A program made the translations under genes and the position numbers. Shown in pieces: positions 26,250 through 32,876 of a DNA stretch of 37,625 nucleotides. The stretch lies in the NCBI GenBank assembly GCA_963169245.1, contig CAUJEC010000126.1, positions 1 to 37,625 on the forward strand. The letters run 5' to 3'. The number at the start of each line of letters is the position of its first letter. Position 1 is the stretch's first letter. The stretch comes from Actinomycetota bacterium. Lineage in GTDB: Bacteria > Actinomycetota > Acidimicrobiia > Acidimicrobiales > Microtrichaceae. Under the pieces are notes generated by a model, which saw only the letters and a list, made by a program, of their open reading frames with translations, had not been told where the DNA came from and made no database searches.

Positions 26250-26277
26250 TTGACTCACAGGCGAAGTTTCATAGTGT
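26250..26277 (+). promoter_or_regulatory. Candidate nrdJ promoter
   Basis: -35 TTGACT (26250-26255) and -10 TAGTGT (26272-26277) are 16 bases apart. Transcription would begin about 26284, just before the first long stem of the leader, which fits an mRNA leader of about 400 bases. Confidence 0.5.
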
Positions 26278-26283
26278 TCAAAG

Positions 26284-26691
26284 CGGTGGTTGCGTGGGCG
26301 ATCGGAACGGTGGTGACGGCGTCTGCTCTCCAGTTGGATGTCAAGCCTGTGGGTCAGCGTTGAGGGAAGGGACGATCTCACCCAGACACGCCTTGGCTGC
26401 ACCTGATCGCCCACGCAGATCCGCCCACTCTCAAAACCCACTCTCAAAGGCTGTCGGCAACGGGTTTGGCCGTCGCGCCGATCAGCCCCATCGGTGGCGA
26501 TCGTGGCCAGCGAGTCGAGTTCACCAAGATGTGCCCGCATATCGGGTGCCCGCCATCTGGCGGTGAGTTGGTCCAGTCGCAGCGCTACCAAGCCGGTCCC
26601 TCTCAACCACCAGACAGTAAGTCAGCAGTTCAACCAATTAGCCATCTTCCCCCGCCGGCAATACCGGTACTAGTCAACCGAGGTTCCCGAA
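26284..26691 (+). ncRNA. Long structured 5' leader of nrdJ, possible cis-regulatory RNA
   Basis: No convincing gene occupies this stretch, but it folds densely. TGCGTGGGCGATC (26291-26303) pairs perfectly with 26405-26417 and extends to 15 bp with one G-U. Inside lie GGCGTCTG (26318-26325) with 26383-26392 and TGAG (26361-26364) with CTCA (26377-26380). A second extended hairpin spans 26468-26508: GGCC/GGCC, GTCGC/GCGAT and CCGAT/ATCGG. Small hairpins follow at 26531-26549, 26550-26563 and 26655-26667. Two copies of CCCACTCTCAAA (26424-26435, 26437-26448) sit single-stranded between the big stems. A regulatory RNA for the B12-dependent reductase is plausible; the class is unknown to me by sequence. 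Confidence 0.55.
26424..26448 (+). repeat. 12-base tandem direct repeat in the nrdJ leader
   Basis: CCCACTCTCAAA occurs twice with one base between (period 13). A related CCCTCTCAACC occurs at 26598-26608. The copies lie in the linker between the two large stems and could be protein-binding sites or alternative pairing partners. Confidence 0.6.
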
Positions 26692-29523
26692 GTGACAATC
26701 ACATCCTCCCCGAACGACATCACCAGCGAGATCGACATTCGGTCGTCGACACCGCATTCTGAAGGGGTGGCACCTCTTGAGCGGTTCTTCACTCGGCCGG
26801 GTGAGTCGGCCTATGACGCGTTGGAATGGGAACGTCGGGACTCGCGTCTGACCGACTATCGCACCGGCGAGGTGGCCTTCGAACAGATCGGAGTCGAGTT
26901 CCCAACGACCTGGTCACTCACAGCGTCGAATATCGTCGCCCAGAAGTACTTCCGGGGACACTTCGGATCACCTGACCGGGAATGGTCGCTTCGCCAGATC
27001 ATCGACAGGGTGGCGATCACCATCCGGAACTGGGGAGAGGCTGGGGGATACTTCCAAGGTCCAGGAGAGGCCGACACCTTCGAGGAGGAACTGCGTTACC
27101 TGCTCGTGAACCAGATGCTGTCGTTCAACTCGCCGGTCTGGTTCAACATCGGTGTCCCAGGTCGCTCTCAGCAGGCCTCGGCGTGTTTCATTCTCGATGT
27201 CGAGGACGAGTTGCGTTCCATCCTCAACTGGTACACAGAGGAAGGTCTCATCTTCAAGGGGGGCTCCGGATCTGGGGCGAACATATCCAAGATCCGCTCA
27301 TCCTTCGAGTCGCTCAAGGGTGGCGGCACCGCATCGGGCCCGGTCAGCTTCATGAGGGGAGCGGACTCATCAGCGGGAACCATAAAGAGCGGTGGAACAA
27401 CCCGGCGTGCCGCGAAGATGGTGATTCTCGATGTCGACCATCCGGACGTCGAGGAGTTCATCTGGTGCAAGGCGCGTGAGGAACAGAAGGCCAGAGTCCT
27501 CAAGGAAGCCGGCTTCGATATGGACCTCGATGGCGCCGACTCGATCTCTCTGCAATACCAGAATGCAAACAACTCGGTACGACTCAGCGACGAGTTCATG
27601 CAGGCAGCGATCGATGGCGGGACATGGGACCTGACCGCCCGAACCGACGGCAGCGTCATCAACACCGTCTCGGCTCGCGAACTTCTCCACCAGATAGCTG
27701 AGGCAGCGTGGGAGTGTGCCGATCCGGGAGTCCATTTCTCCGGGACCATCAACCGCTGGAACACAACCCCCAATGCTGGGGAGATCGTGGCCAGTAACCC
27801 ATGTTCTGAGCACCTTCGTCTGGCGAACAGTGCCTGCAATCTCGCGTCGTTGAATCTCTTGAAGTTCCTCGACGACGACGCACAATTCGATGTGGCCGCG
27901 TTTGTTCATTCGGTCAAGGTGGTTACGACCGCACAGGACATCCTCGTCGGTTTCTCCGACTACCCAACCGACCCGATCGCCAAGCAGACGGCCCGGGCGC
28001 GTGACATCGGAATCGGCTACACCAACCTCGGCGCCTCACTCATGGCTCTGGGCTATCCATACGACTCTTCCCAGGCCAGATCGTGGGCAGCGGCGGTGAC
28101 CGCACTGCTGACTGGTGCATCAGCGATCCGGTCGACCGAACTTGCTTCCCGACTGGGCCCAGCGCCCCTCTACGAGGGTGACTCCGACGCTTGGCAGAAC
28201 GTCTATGCCATGCACCTCGACGCCGCCCGGTCCATTCCCCAAGTAGCTGTGCAACCGGATATGAACGATCTTGCGGTCGAGGCCTGGCGGATCGCCAATG
28301 AGCAGATAGCGCTCTTCGGTGCACGAAACGCGGAGTTGAGCGTGGCCGCCCCAACGGGAACGATCTCGTTCATGATGGACGCCGATACCACCGGCATCGA
28401 ACCCGACCTCGGTCTGGTGAAGACGAAGAAGCTCGTCGGTGGTGGAACCCTCCAGATTGTCAACCAGACGGTGCCCAAAGCCCTGAGCAGACTGGGATAC
28501 ACCGCAGATCAGTCACAGGAGATCTCCGAGTACATCACAGAGAACCATTCGATCCTCGGTGCCCCGCACATCAAGCCAGAACACATCTCGGTCTTCGCGT
28601 GTGCCATGGGTGACAACACGATCTCCTACGGCGGTCACCTACGCATGATGAGCGCGATCCAGCCGTTCTTCTCCGGAGCGATGTCAAAGACCGTCAATGT
28701 TCCCGAGGACACAACTGTCGAGGAGATCGAACAACTCCTGATCGAGTCGTGGCAGTCGGGGCTCAAGTGCGTTGCCCTCTACCGTGACAACTGCAAGGTC
28801 GCCCAACCGCTCAGCACCGGCAAGAAGACCGAGTCGAGCCCAACCGGGACAACAGATGAGGATGTCTCCGAACTCGTCGCACGTGAGGTTCAGGCGGCTC
28901 TGGAAGCCGTTGAGAGCCGCCCTGTCAGAGAGAAGCTCCCACGCTCGCGCAGTTCGAGGACCTTCGAGTTCCGTGTGGCTGACTGCAAGGGTTTTGTGAC
29001 AGTCGGCGAGTACTCCGACGGGCGTCCGGGGGAGATCTACATCCGGATCTCCAAGCAGGGATCGACACTCGCCGGAATCATGGACGCCTTTGCCATCTCG
29101 GTCAGTCATGGTCTCCAGTACGGTGTTCCACTGAGTGCGTTCGTCCATGCGTTCGTTGGGATGAGATTCGAACCGGCTGGAATCACAGACGACCCAGAGG
29201 TCCGAATCGCCAACTCTCTCATCGACTATCTGTTCCGTCGTCTGGCTGTCGACTACCTAAGCTTTGAGGAACGCTCCGCCATCGGTGTCCTTGCCAACTC
29301 CGAACGTTCACAGCCGACGCTTCCCGGTGTGGAGGAACATTCGGTGGGTGCCCAGACATCCATGGATCTCACGCCGCCGCCGGTTCCGGTCACCTTCAAC
29401 GGTGAGGCGCCACTGACCAAGGCCGTAGAGGCCCCGCTTTGCATGCAGTGCGGGGTCAGGATGAACAGGGCAGGGTCCTGCTACGTCTGTGGAGAGTGTG
29501 GGACAACCAGCGGCTGTTCCTGA
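26692..29523 (+). CDS. nrdJ: Class II (adenosylcobalamin-dependent) ribonucleotide reductase
   Basis: NrdJ reduces ribonucleotides to deoxyribonucleotides using adenosylcobalamin as radical source, without a separate radical subunit. Its 943 residues and motifs fit the long actinobacterial form. Three catalytic cysteines are visible: Cys165 in ASACFIL, the thiyl-radical Cys371 in SNPCSEH and Cys382 in SACNLASLN. Other blocks are SFNSPVWFNIG, GSGSGANISKIRSS, APTGTISFMMDADTTGIEPD and a C-terminal cysteine-rich ribbon (CMQCGVRMN ... CYVCGECG) that likely relays electrons. The start is GTG 26692 with GAGG 9 bases before. nrdR lies nearby, and the long leader probably regulates it. The enzyme makes the cell dependent on B12 unless another reductase exists. 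Confidence 0.97.
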   Translation: MTITSSPNDITSEIDIRSSTPHSEGVAPLERFFTRPGESAYDALEWERRDSRLTDYRTGEVAFEQIGVEFPTTWSLTASNIVAQKYFRGHFGSPDREWSLRQIIDRVAITIRNWGEAGGYFQGPGEADTFEEELRYLLVNQMLSFNSPVWFNIGVPGRSQQASACFILDVEDELRSILNWYTEEGLIFKGGSGSGANISKIRSSFESLKGGGTASGPVSFMRGADSSAGTIKSGGTTRRAAKMVILDVDHPDVEEFIWCKAREEQKARVLKEAGFDMDLDGADSISLQYQNANNSVRLSDEFMQAAIDGGTWDLTARTDGSVINTVSARELLHQIAEAAWECADPGVHFSGTINRWNTTPNAGEIVASNPCSEHLRLANSACNLASLNLLKFLDDDAQFDVAAFVHSVKVVTTAQDILVGFSDYPTDPIAKQTARARDIGIGYTNLGASLMALGYPYDSSQARSWAAAVTALLTGASAIRSTELASRLGPAPLYEGDSDAWQNVYAMHLDAARSIPQVAVQPDMNDLAVEAWRIANEQIALFGARNAELSVAAPTGTISFMMDADTTGIEPDLGLVKTKKLVGGGTLQIVNQTVPKALSRLGYTADQSQEISEYITENHSILGAPHIKPEHISVFACAMGDNTISYGGHLRMMSAIQPFFSGAMSKTVNVPEDTTVEEIEQLLIESWQSGLKCVALYRDNCKVAQPLSTGKKTESSPTGTTDEDVSELVAREVQAALEAVESRPVREKLPRSRSSRTFEFRVADCKGFVTVGEYSDGRPGEIYIRISKQGSTLAGIMDAFAISVSHGLQYGVPLSAFVHAFVGMRFEPAGITDDPEVRIANSLIDYLFRRLAVDYLSFEERSAIGVLANSERSQPTLPGVEEHSVGAQTSMDLTPPPVPVTFNGEAPLTKAVEAPLCMQCGVRMNRAGSCYVCGECGTTSGCS

Positions 29524-29535
29524 TCTCAATCGGTT

Positions 29536-29586
29536 GGGTGATCGGACGGTCCGCGGAAAGCCTTCTGTGGACCGTCCATGTCACCC
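29536..29586 (+). terminator. Very strong hairpin after nrdJ
   Basis: The inner stem runs 29544-29558 with 29563-29577 (15 bp, core GGACGGTCC/GGACCGTCC, loop AGCC). After a small internal loop it is extended by GGGTGA (29536-29541) with TCACCC (29581-29586). No T-run follows. It starts 13 bases after the nrdJ stop and most likely ends or stabilises that mRNA. Confidence 0.65.
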
Positions 29587-29663
29587 AGGACAGGCGAGAC
29601 CCTCGGGCCACGCCAACTCACACAGGCCATGACGGGTCAATAGTCCTTCCGGCGCAGTTTCCA

Positions 29664-29702
29664 ACCCTTCTCAAGTGGGTGAATCCACCTTGGTTGAAGG
29701 GT
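29664..29702 (+). terminator. Second hairpin in the nrdJ to DUF4262 gap
   Basis: ACCCTTC (29664-29670) pairs with GAAGGGT (29696-29702), and CAAG and GTGG pair with CTTG and CCAC inside. It is another GC-rich stem without a T-run, 46 bases before the next gene. Its purpose is unclear: a second terminator or a leader element. Confidence 0.45.
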
Positions 29703-29748
29703 CCGTGGGCCCATAGCCACGGTCAGGTCCCAGGCGCACCATGGACAC

Positions 29749-30222
29749 GTGGCACTTGAACCGATAATCCAAATCTTCAAAGACGACATCGACAACGGGG
29801 AGTTCAACATCGCGGCTCTTGACGCTGGCGACCATGCCTGCGACTGGGCCTATTCGATTGGGCTCAATAGGCTCTACGGACACCCTGAACTGCTCATAGT
29901 CGGGCTCGATGCAACCTTCACCGGCATGCTCCTCGAACACCTTGGCAACCAGGTGGCGAGCGGAATGGTCATTGAACCCGGCGATGAGATCGAGGTCGCT
30001 GATGGCCTCACTCTGCGCGCTCAGCCGGTTGACGAGCTGTTTGCAACAAGGGGTGACTGGTTCTCCCTGGGGCAGACCGTCATGGAGACCTGGGGTGCTC
30101 GCTGGCCCCAGACCATCCAGCTTCTTTGGTGCGATGGCGACGGCCGTTACCCTGAGGAGCCACATGACAACGGGTGGATGCTCCGACAGCCTTTGCTCTC
30201 AGTTGCCTCCTGCAACGTATAG
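29749..30222 (+). CDS. DUF4262 family protein
   Basis: This 157-residue cytoplasmic protein matches the DUF4262 pattern: an N-terminal block with HACDWAYSIGLNRLYGHPELL, here in the usual form of 'ayTiGL ... hPEl', then LDATFTGMLLEHLG and a C-terminal QLLWCDGDGRYP. The molecular role of DUF4262 is not known to me. The GTG start gives the expected short N-terminus; the nearby ATG 29741 is out of frame. It has no signal peptide or membrane helix. It stands alone between nrdJ and carD, 110 bases before the latter. Confidence 0.8.
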   Translation: MALEPIIQIFKDDIDNGEFNIAALDAGDHACDWAYSIGLNRLYGHPELLIVGLDATFTGMLLEHLGNQVASGMVIEPGDEIEVADGLTLRAQPVDELFATRGDWFSLGQTVMETWGARWPQTIQLLWCDGDGRYPEEPHDNGWMLRQPLLSVASCNV

Positions 30223-30271
30223 ATCGTGGGACCCAATAGACGGCGCTTAAATGCCAGTCCCTTCGATCTGG

Positions 30272-30307
30272 TAGAATCTCTCGGCCAAGTGCTCCCTCCT
30301 GGAGCAC
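30272..30307 (+). promoter_or_regulatory. carD promoter -10 and leader hairpin
   Basis: -10 TAGAAT (30272-30277) has a weak TTAAAT (30247-30252) upstream at an over-long 19-base spacing. The short leader holds GTGCTCC (30289-30295), loop CTCCT, GGAGCAC (30301-30307), a perfect 7-bp hairpin, followed by GAGGG before the GTG start of carD. Confidence 0.5.
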
Positions 30308-30332
30308 ATCTAGCCGGGTAGCGAGGGAAACA

Positions 30333-30812
30333 GTGACATTCGATGTTGGGGACCGCGTCGTCTATCCGCACCACGGTGCAGCGATCATCGTGCGTCGCGA
30401 GAAGCGCAAGACCGACAACGGTCCAGTCGAATACCTCGTCCTGGAGATGGCGCACGGTGAGCTGACACTGTCGGTACCGGTCGACAAGGTCGACGATGTG
30501 GGCATGCGCCCGCCGATCGGTTCAGAGGAAGTTCAGGACCTGTTCGAACTCCTCGCCAAGAAGGACGTTCGAGAGCCCGCCAACTGGAGCCGTAGGTTCA
30601 AGAACCATCAGGAGAAACTGAAGTCGGGCGACGTCTATCAGGTCGCCGAGGTCGTCCGGAACCTCGCACTGCGTGATCAGTCCAAGGGCCTCTCCGCTGG
30701 AGAGAAATCCATGTTCGTGAAGGCCCGCAGCGTGTTGGTCTCGGAGTTGAGCTTCGCCCTCGATGTCACCGAGGACGAAGCGCTCTCACAGGTCGAAACC
30801 CAGTTGTCCTGA
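30333..30812 (+). CDS. carD: CarD-family transcriptional regulator
   Basis: CarD binds the RNA polymerase beta subunit and stabilises open promoter complexes, controlling rRNA and many housekeeping genes in Actinomycetota. The 159-residue protein has the N-terminal polymerase-interacting Tudor-like domain (FDVGDRVVYPHHGAAIIV ... LVLEMAHGELTLSVPVDK, shown in parts). The C-terminal helical DNA-binding domain is recognisable by NWSRRFKNHQEKLKSGDVYQ, where the tryptophan that wedges into DNA would be expected, and by VVRNLALRDQSKGLSAGEK. The start is GTG 30333. In many relatives ispD and ispF follow; here a glycosyltransferase-like gene does. Confidence 0.95.
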   Translation: MTFDVGDRVVYPHHGAAIIVRREKRKTDNGPVEYLVLEMAHGELTLSVPVDKVDDVGMRPPIGSEEVQDLFELLAKKDVREPANWSRRFKNHQEKLKSGDVYQVAEVVRNLALRDQSKGLSAGEKSMFVKARSVLVSELSFALDVTEDEALSQVETQLS

Positions 30813-31008
30813 CCGGCCACACTGATAACGACTGGCCCTTTCGCAATCCGCCACACGAGGCACGCTGACGCTGGCCGAAGAATCCTCCCCACCGAACGCG
30901 GCCCTTCGTGTACTGCAGGTACTCGCAGATACCGCTGATTCGCCACAGAATCTGACTGCTCTTCGTTTCCACGAGAATCTCTCTCGTCACGCAAACCCGG
31001 TTCGCACG

Positions 31009-32142
31009 TTGGCGCTGGGCCCGGGTTCTGGGCCGACAGTGACCACGCTGGTGCCGACCATGGGCCCAACCTCTCGGTCCTTGACTTCCATGATCCAACT
31101 GCGACGCGAAGCGAAGTGGGCCGATGTGGTAGTCCTCTCCGATGTCATTCCCTGGGCGATGCTGCGAATGGGTCGTCGGTTCCTCGGGTCGACTCCCGTG
31201 ATCATTCGGGTCAGCGAATTCGACAAGGACGCCGGCCCCGATGCCAAGGGCCTTCTTGCCAAGGCCGTGCGCCTGATTGGTAGCAGTGACCGTGGTGGGC
31301 TATTAGGTGTAATAACCCCGGACCCTGCGTTAAGGATCTGGTTGAGCAGTGAACTCGAACAAAGCCTGCCAGTTTTCGTTGTCAGCACTCCGCTCTCCCG
31401 TGACCTGGAGAACAGTGCTCATCTTGAACGGGCTCGTCGGTCTGCTCGATCCCAACTGGGTCTGAGGGCAGATGACGTGGCGATCGTGGATTTCGACCTC
31501 TCCACAGGTGCCGTCAGGCCTACAGGCGATGATGCCTCGACAGCCGCGATCAACGGCGTCGACGATCCGGTCAGTTGTGCTGATCTGGCTGATGGGGCCA
31601 ACGCCATGCTCCAGGACCTGGGGGAACCGACTCGTCGCATGGTGAGTTTGCGTTTGGCAGAAGGACACACCGCTGCGCCAGAGTGGAAGCGGAACGTGAT
31701 TCAGACCACCGATGCACAACTTGCCATTCACGCTTCTGACCTGGCTCTGATCCATGGCGAGGTCTGTGTTGGGTCGGTGGGGCTGGTCGATCTGATGGCA
31801 ACCGGGGTGATCCCCGTGGTTGGACTCATCCACGCCGCCGATGGTGCCGCCGACTCTGCCGCTGACAAGGTCGCTGACAAGGCCGCTGACAGTGCCACTG
31901 TCGGAGAGAGTGTCCCAGAGCCCGGGCTCGTCGTCGACGGTCTCAATGCCGTGGCCATCCCACTCGGTGGCAGATCCATCTCAGAAGCTGCCCGTCGGCT
32001 GGCAAATCTGATAGCCGAGCCGGGGCGGATCGACGAGCTCTCAGTCGAGGCAAGGCGCACTGCGATGGCAACCTCATCGTCTCAGGAGTCCCATGCACAG
32101 TGGTTGAGATGTCTGTTGAAGGCGCTACCCTCGCTCCCATGA
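31009..32142 (+). CDS. Glycosyltransferase-like protein (degenerate GT4 pattern)
   Basis: The first permitted start is TTG 31009 (377 residues), but the frame stays open upstream to 30829. Those upstream codons encode ALRVLQVLADTADSPQNL and HANPVRTLALGPG, which look like the first strands of a Rossmann-fold glycosyltransferase. The real start may thus be a CTG near 30865 or 30871. The body has WADVVVLSDVIPWAML, TPVIIRVSEFD and HASDLALIHGEVCVGSVGLVDLMATGVIPVV (in part LVDLMATGVIPVV). The latter resembles the GT4 donor-site end without the usual E-x7-E pair. Residues about 278-300 are an Ala/Asp repeat (AADSAADKVADKAADSA). It overlaps the next gene by 4 bases (ATGA). Function is uncertain. Confidence 0.6.
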   Translation: MALGPGSGPTVTTLVPTMGPTSRSLTSMIQLRREAKWADVVVLSDVIPWAMLRMGRRFLGSTPVIIRVSEFDKDAGPDAKGLLAKAVRLIGSSDRGGLLGVITPDPALRIWLSSELEQSLPVFVVSTPLSRDLENSAHLERARRSARSQLGLRADDVAIVDFDLSTGAVRPTGDDASTAAINGVDDPVSCADLADGANAMLQDLGEPTRRMVSLRLAEGHTAAPEWKRNVIQTTDAQLAIHASDLALIHGEVCVGSVGLVDLMATGVIPVVGLIHAADGAADSAADKVADKAADSATVGESVPEPGLVVDGLNAVAIPLGGRSISEAARRLANLIAEPGRIDELSVEARRTAMATSSSQESHAQWLRCLLKALPSLP

Positions 32143-32876
32143 ATCGGCTCCGATCGGTGCCACTTGCTCTGGTGGCAATCGTTGTGATGTGCACCTTGGT
32201 CGGATGCATCCCGCGCCAGCGTGGTGAGAGCACCGAGGTTCGTCGCGACTCCGATACGCGAGGTGAGGTGGCACCCGTCCTTCCGGCGAATCCGCCAAAG
32301 GGTCTTGTGGTCGAGGCCATACGTTTCGACCTGACCTATCGGCCCGACGATCAGGACTTCTGGACTCCCACTCGCTCGGAGTCGAAGTGTGTGGCCGAGA
32401 AGATCGTCACCGGGGTGGGATACCAGCGACTTTCGGAACTCGGCTACCAGCCCGGTACCCCCGGCGCGGGTCTGCCTGATCTGGCGTTCACGCCTGAAGA
32501 GGATCAACTGGTGCTCGCAGCGTTCCAGGAATGCGTTGACTATCGCGAAGCCGCGGCGGCGATCCTCTTTGGTAAAGGCCGGATCTCAAACAGTTCGGCC
32601 AAATGCCTGGCGAAGGTACTCTACGAGGCGGGCGTGATCGGTGAGATCTTCGAGTCCTGGCTGAGTAAGACTCCGATCGATCCGTTCGCTAACGACGGCC
32701 TGTTCGCCAGCCGACTCTCCGCCGGTGCTCAGGTGTGTCTCACCCCCAACGACTTGAACTGGCCGACGCTCAAGTCGCCCAGTGACGACCAGGATCTGAT
32801 CGACGCGGACGCTCCAGCAGGATCCTCCGACTCCAATCATCCAGATGACCGCCGTCCAAGAGAGGAAGGCAATTGA
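32139..32876 (+). CDS. Predicted lipoprotein of unknown function
   Basis: A lipoprotein signal peptide is clear: MNRLR, a hydrophobic stretch and a lipobox LVGC with Cys23. The mature part (about 220 residues) is acidic. It contains two similar segments, SESKCVAEKIVTGVGYQRLSELG and SSAKCLAKVLYEAGVIGEIF (first shown to 20: KCVAEKIVTGVGYQRLSELG), each starting with a Cys followed by a helical 'CvaekiV/Llakvl' pattern. This suggests a duplicated helical unit of about 90 residues. No enzymatic motif is seen. It overlaps the preceding gene by 4 bases and its stop overlaps the lgt start, so it sits in the same transcript as the enzyme that would lipidate it. Confidence 0.8.
   Translation: MNRLRSVPLALVAIVVMCTLVGCIPRQRGESTEVRRDSDTRGEVAPVLPANPPKGLVVEAIRFDLTYRPDDQDFWTPTRSESKCVAEKIVTGVGYQRLSELGYQPGTPGAGLPDLAFTPEEDQLVLAAFQECVDYREAAAAILFGKGRISNSSAKCLAKVLYEAGVIGEIFESWLSKTPIDPFANDGLFASRLSAGAQVCLTPNDLNWPTLKSPSDDQDLIDADAPAGSSDSNHPDDRRPREEGN

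Noticed and set aside
26205-26260. Replication origin suggested by DnaA-like boxes
   Set aside because: There is one strong box only, no AT-rich unwinding region, and no dnaA, dnaN or parAB nearby.
26468-26524. Possible second cobalamin riboswitch before nrdJ, because CAGCGAGTCGAGTTCACC resembles a B12 box
   Set aside because: The other invariant parts of the cobalamin aptamer (GGGAA, GGTG-AATCC, the CCCGCAACxGT block) could not be found in order upstream. The stretch instead fits its own extended hairpin. Kept as an unknown structured leader.
25283-26566. A 427-codon plus-strand frame opposite the pyrimidine reductase
   Set aside because: Its translation has no family motif, while the minus-strand frame carries clear RibD-type blocks. 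It is a shadow of the real gene and runs on into the nrdJ leader.
31840-31905. Imperfect tandem DNA repeat
   Set aside because: It is explained by the Ala/Asp/Lys-rich coding repeat within the glycosyltransferase-like protein.
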